A stretch of 6,951 bases of DNA, taken from positions 1 through 6,951 of the forward strand of contig JASHXJ010000457.1 in the NCBI GenBank assembly GCA_030043595.1, read 5' to 3'. Both the position numbers and the translations under genes were made by a program. The stretch is from Trebonia sp. Lineage in GTDB: Bacteria; Actinomycetota; Actinomycetes; Streptosporangiales; Streptosporangiaceae. Each line of letters begins with the position of its first letter. Position 1 is the first letter of the stretch. The notes below the pieces were generated by a model. The model was not told the origin of the DNA and did not search any database. It was given only the letters and a program-made list of their open reading frames with translations. This document shows, one piece after another, positions 5,955-6,951 of this stretch.

Positions 5955-6951
5955 TCAGTCCGGACCGGGCCTGGCGTCGGCTTTTTCACCGCGAGAACCA
6001 TCAGCGAGGCTATTCGCGCCGGCCAGCACATCCTCGTGCATGATTCTCCGCGCCTTTTGCGGTTCTTCGAATATGGGGCTGTGAGCGGACCGCTCAAACG
6101 TATAGAAGCCCTTCAGCGGCGCCTTCAGCCTCCCGACGTAATCCTTCGCCAGCTGGTAGTTGACGGTGTAATCGTAGACGCCGTGGAAGAAATAGGCGGG
6201 AAGGGCAAGCTCTGGCACGCGGTCAGCCAGATCGGTCGCCAGTATGTCGCCCCACAGGGCGCTCACGCCGGATGAGAACTTGCCGTGCCACAGGCTGATC
6301 TTCTCGCCCACCGTGTAGTGCGGGCTCCGCAGCGATGCCCAGAAGACACCACGGATATGGGATCTCATGTCATGTGTCGTGCCGGCTCCGAGGCTATGCA
6401 TGGCCTTGTCGCGCACCGCAAGATACCGGCCGGGCACGGCCGTCATGGTTACCGGCGCGGCCTGGAGCCTGCGCGCCATACGACGCTTGCCGGTCTGCTT
6501 GAACCGCCCGAGCGCGTACTCGTAGAAGAGTCTCTCGGACGTAAGCTGATGCACCATCTGAGCCACGCCGATATAGGCGTGGTACACCTGCGCTGCCCGG
6601 GCCGCGGCCTGCAGCCCGATGAACGTGCCCCCCGAATGGGCCATGAGGTAGATCTTCTCCTTGCCGAAGCGGTTTCGCAGGTAGTCAGTTACCGCCAGCG
6701 TGTCGGCTATGAACTGCTCCGGCGTCATCGTTTCCGGCGGGATGCCACGACTGTAGGACAGCCCGCCGCCGCGCTGTTCCCACCAGACCACCGTGAAGTC
6801 ATTGTCAAGACCCGTCGGGTACCGGTCCGTCAGAAAGTACTCCGGCAGCCCCCCGTGCAGGAAGAGCAGCACCGGACGTGCTGCATCCTTGCCCTGGATG
6901 AACATCCCTTGCCGCACGCCATTGATATCGGCAAAAGCCTTCTCAGTATGG
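5955..6951 (-). CDS. Alpha/beta hydrolase, proline-iminopeptidase-like (5' end beyond window)
   Basis: The frame is open to the window's right edge. A GTG at 6917 could be read as a start, but the upstream in-frame residues (HTEKAFADING) continue smoothly into VRQGMFIQGKD, which is family-like, so the true start is probably outside. Numbering from GTG 6917, the fold shows LLFLHGG at 17-23, WWEQRGGGLSYS at 45-56, nucleophile S95 in MAHSGG, acid D249 in FFHGVYDYTVNY, and H279 in FERSAHSP, giving a complete Ser-Asp-His triad. Two oddities: the usual HGGPG oxyanion motif is HGGLP, about two residues shorter than relatives I recall, and the elbow is AHSGG rather than GHSGG. The last 14 residues are a charged tail after NSLAD, where relatives usually end. 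The family hydrolyses esters or N-terminal peptide bonds; the substrate is unknown. No operon partner is visible. Confidence 0.92.
   Translation of the reverse strand, partial: HTEKAFADINGVRQGMFIQGKDAARPVLLFLHGGLPEYFLTDRYPTGLDNDFTVVWWEQRGGGLSYSRGIPPETMTPEQFIADTLAVTDYLRNRFGKEKIYLMAHSGGTFIGLQAAARAAQVYHAYIGVAQMVHQLTSERLFYEYALGRFKQTGKRRMARRLQAAPVTMTAVPGRYLAVRDKAMHSLGAGTTHDMRSHIRGVFWASLRSPHYTVGEKISLWHGKFSSGVSALWGDILATDLADRVPELALPAYFFHGVYDYTVNYQLAKDYVGRLKAPLKGFYTFERSAHSPIFEEPQKARRIMHEDVLAGANSLADGSRGEKADARPGPD

Noticed and set aside
5955..6275. Plus-strand open frame continuing from 5619 to 6275
   Set aside because: This part is codon-aligned antisense of the hydrolase gene, so the absence of stops is a by-product of that gene's codon bias.

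Overview
The window reads as chromosomal DNA from a high-GC Gram-positive bacterium, most likely an actinomycete. The coding frames have strong G/C preference at third codon positions. Genes are tightly packed with 4-bp overlaps. The families present (NarL-type two-component pair beside a DrrA/DrrB-like ABC transporter, a stand-alone secreted jelly-roll-like protein, a VOC/glyoxalase-like gene) are all common in Streptomyces-like and Streptosporangium-like genomes. The genus cannot be fixed from the sequence.

Layout, left to right. (a) 1-159 (+): the last 52 codons of an unrecognised gene. Its stop codon interlocks with the stop of the convergent gene across a CTAG palindrome. (b) 156-3823 (-): a compact four-gene operon, transcribed right to left: ABC ATPase, six-TM ABC-2 permease, membrane-bound HisKA_3 histidine kinase, NarL/LuxR response regulator. 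Gaps are 3 nt and 21 nt, followed by a 4-nt ATGA overlap. (c) 3824-4021: intergenic region that should hold the operon promoter; it contains a repeated CCGATCGG palindrome. (d) 4022-4392 (+): a VOC/glyoxalase-like gene broken by a stop at codon 4 and a one-base deletion near its end. (e) 4393-4767: gene-free, with palindromes and the upstream region of the next gene. (f) 4768-5442 (+): a small exported protein with a signal peptide and a presumed beta-sandwich domain, followed directly by an 8-bp stem hairpin. (g) 5443-5954: no intact gene, but 5614-5885 shows a coding-like signal that switches frame, possibly a decayed gene. (h) 5955-6951 (-): an alpha/beta hydrolase of the proline-iminopeptidase-like type, cut by the right edge, with altered oxyanion and nucleophile-elbow motifs.

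How the genes work together: only the four-gene operon forms a clear unit. The kinase has almost no extracytoplasmic sensor region, so it probably senses a membrane event or the transporter itself. It would phosphorylate the regulator at D56, which then adjusts transcription, most simply of its own operon. The layout resembles exporter/two-component modules such as Bacillus yvfRSTU. The exported substrate cannot be read from the sequence. The other genes look like independent single-gene units. I see no CRISPR array, tRNA, rRNA, insertion sequence or phage module. The main unusual features are the broken VOC gene, the frame-switching stretch at 5614-5885 and the motif changes in the hydrolase.
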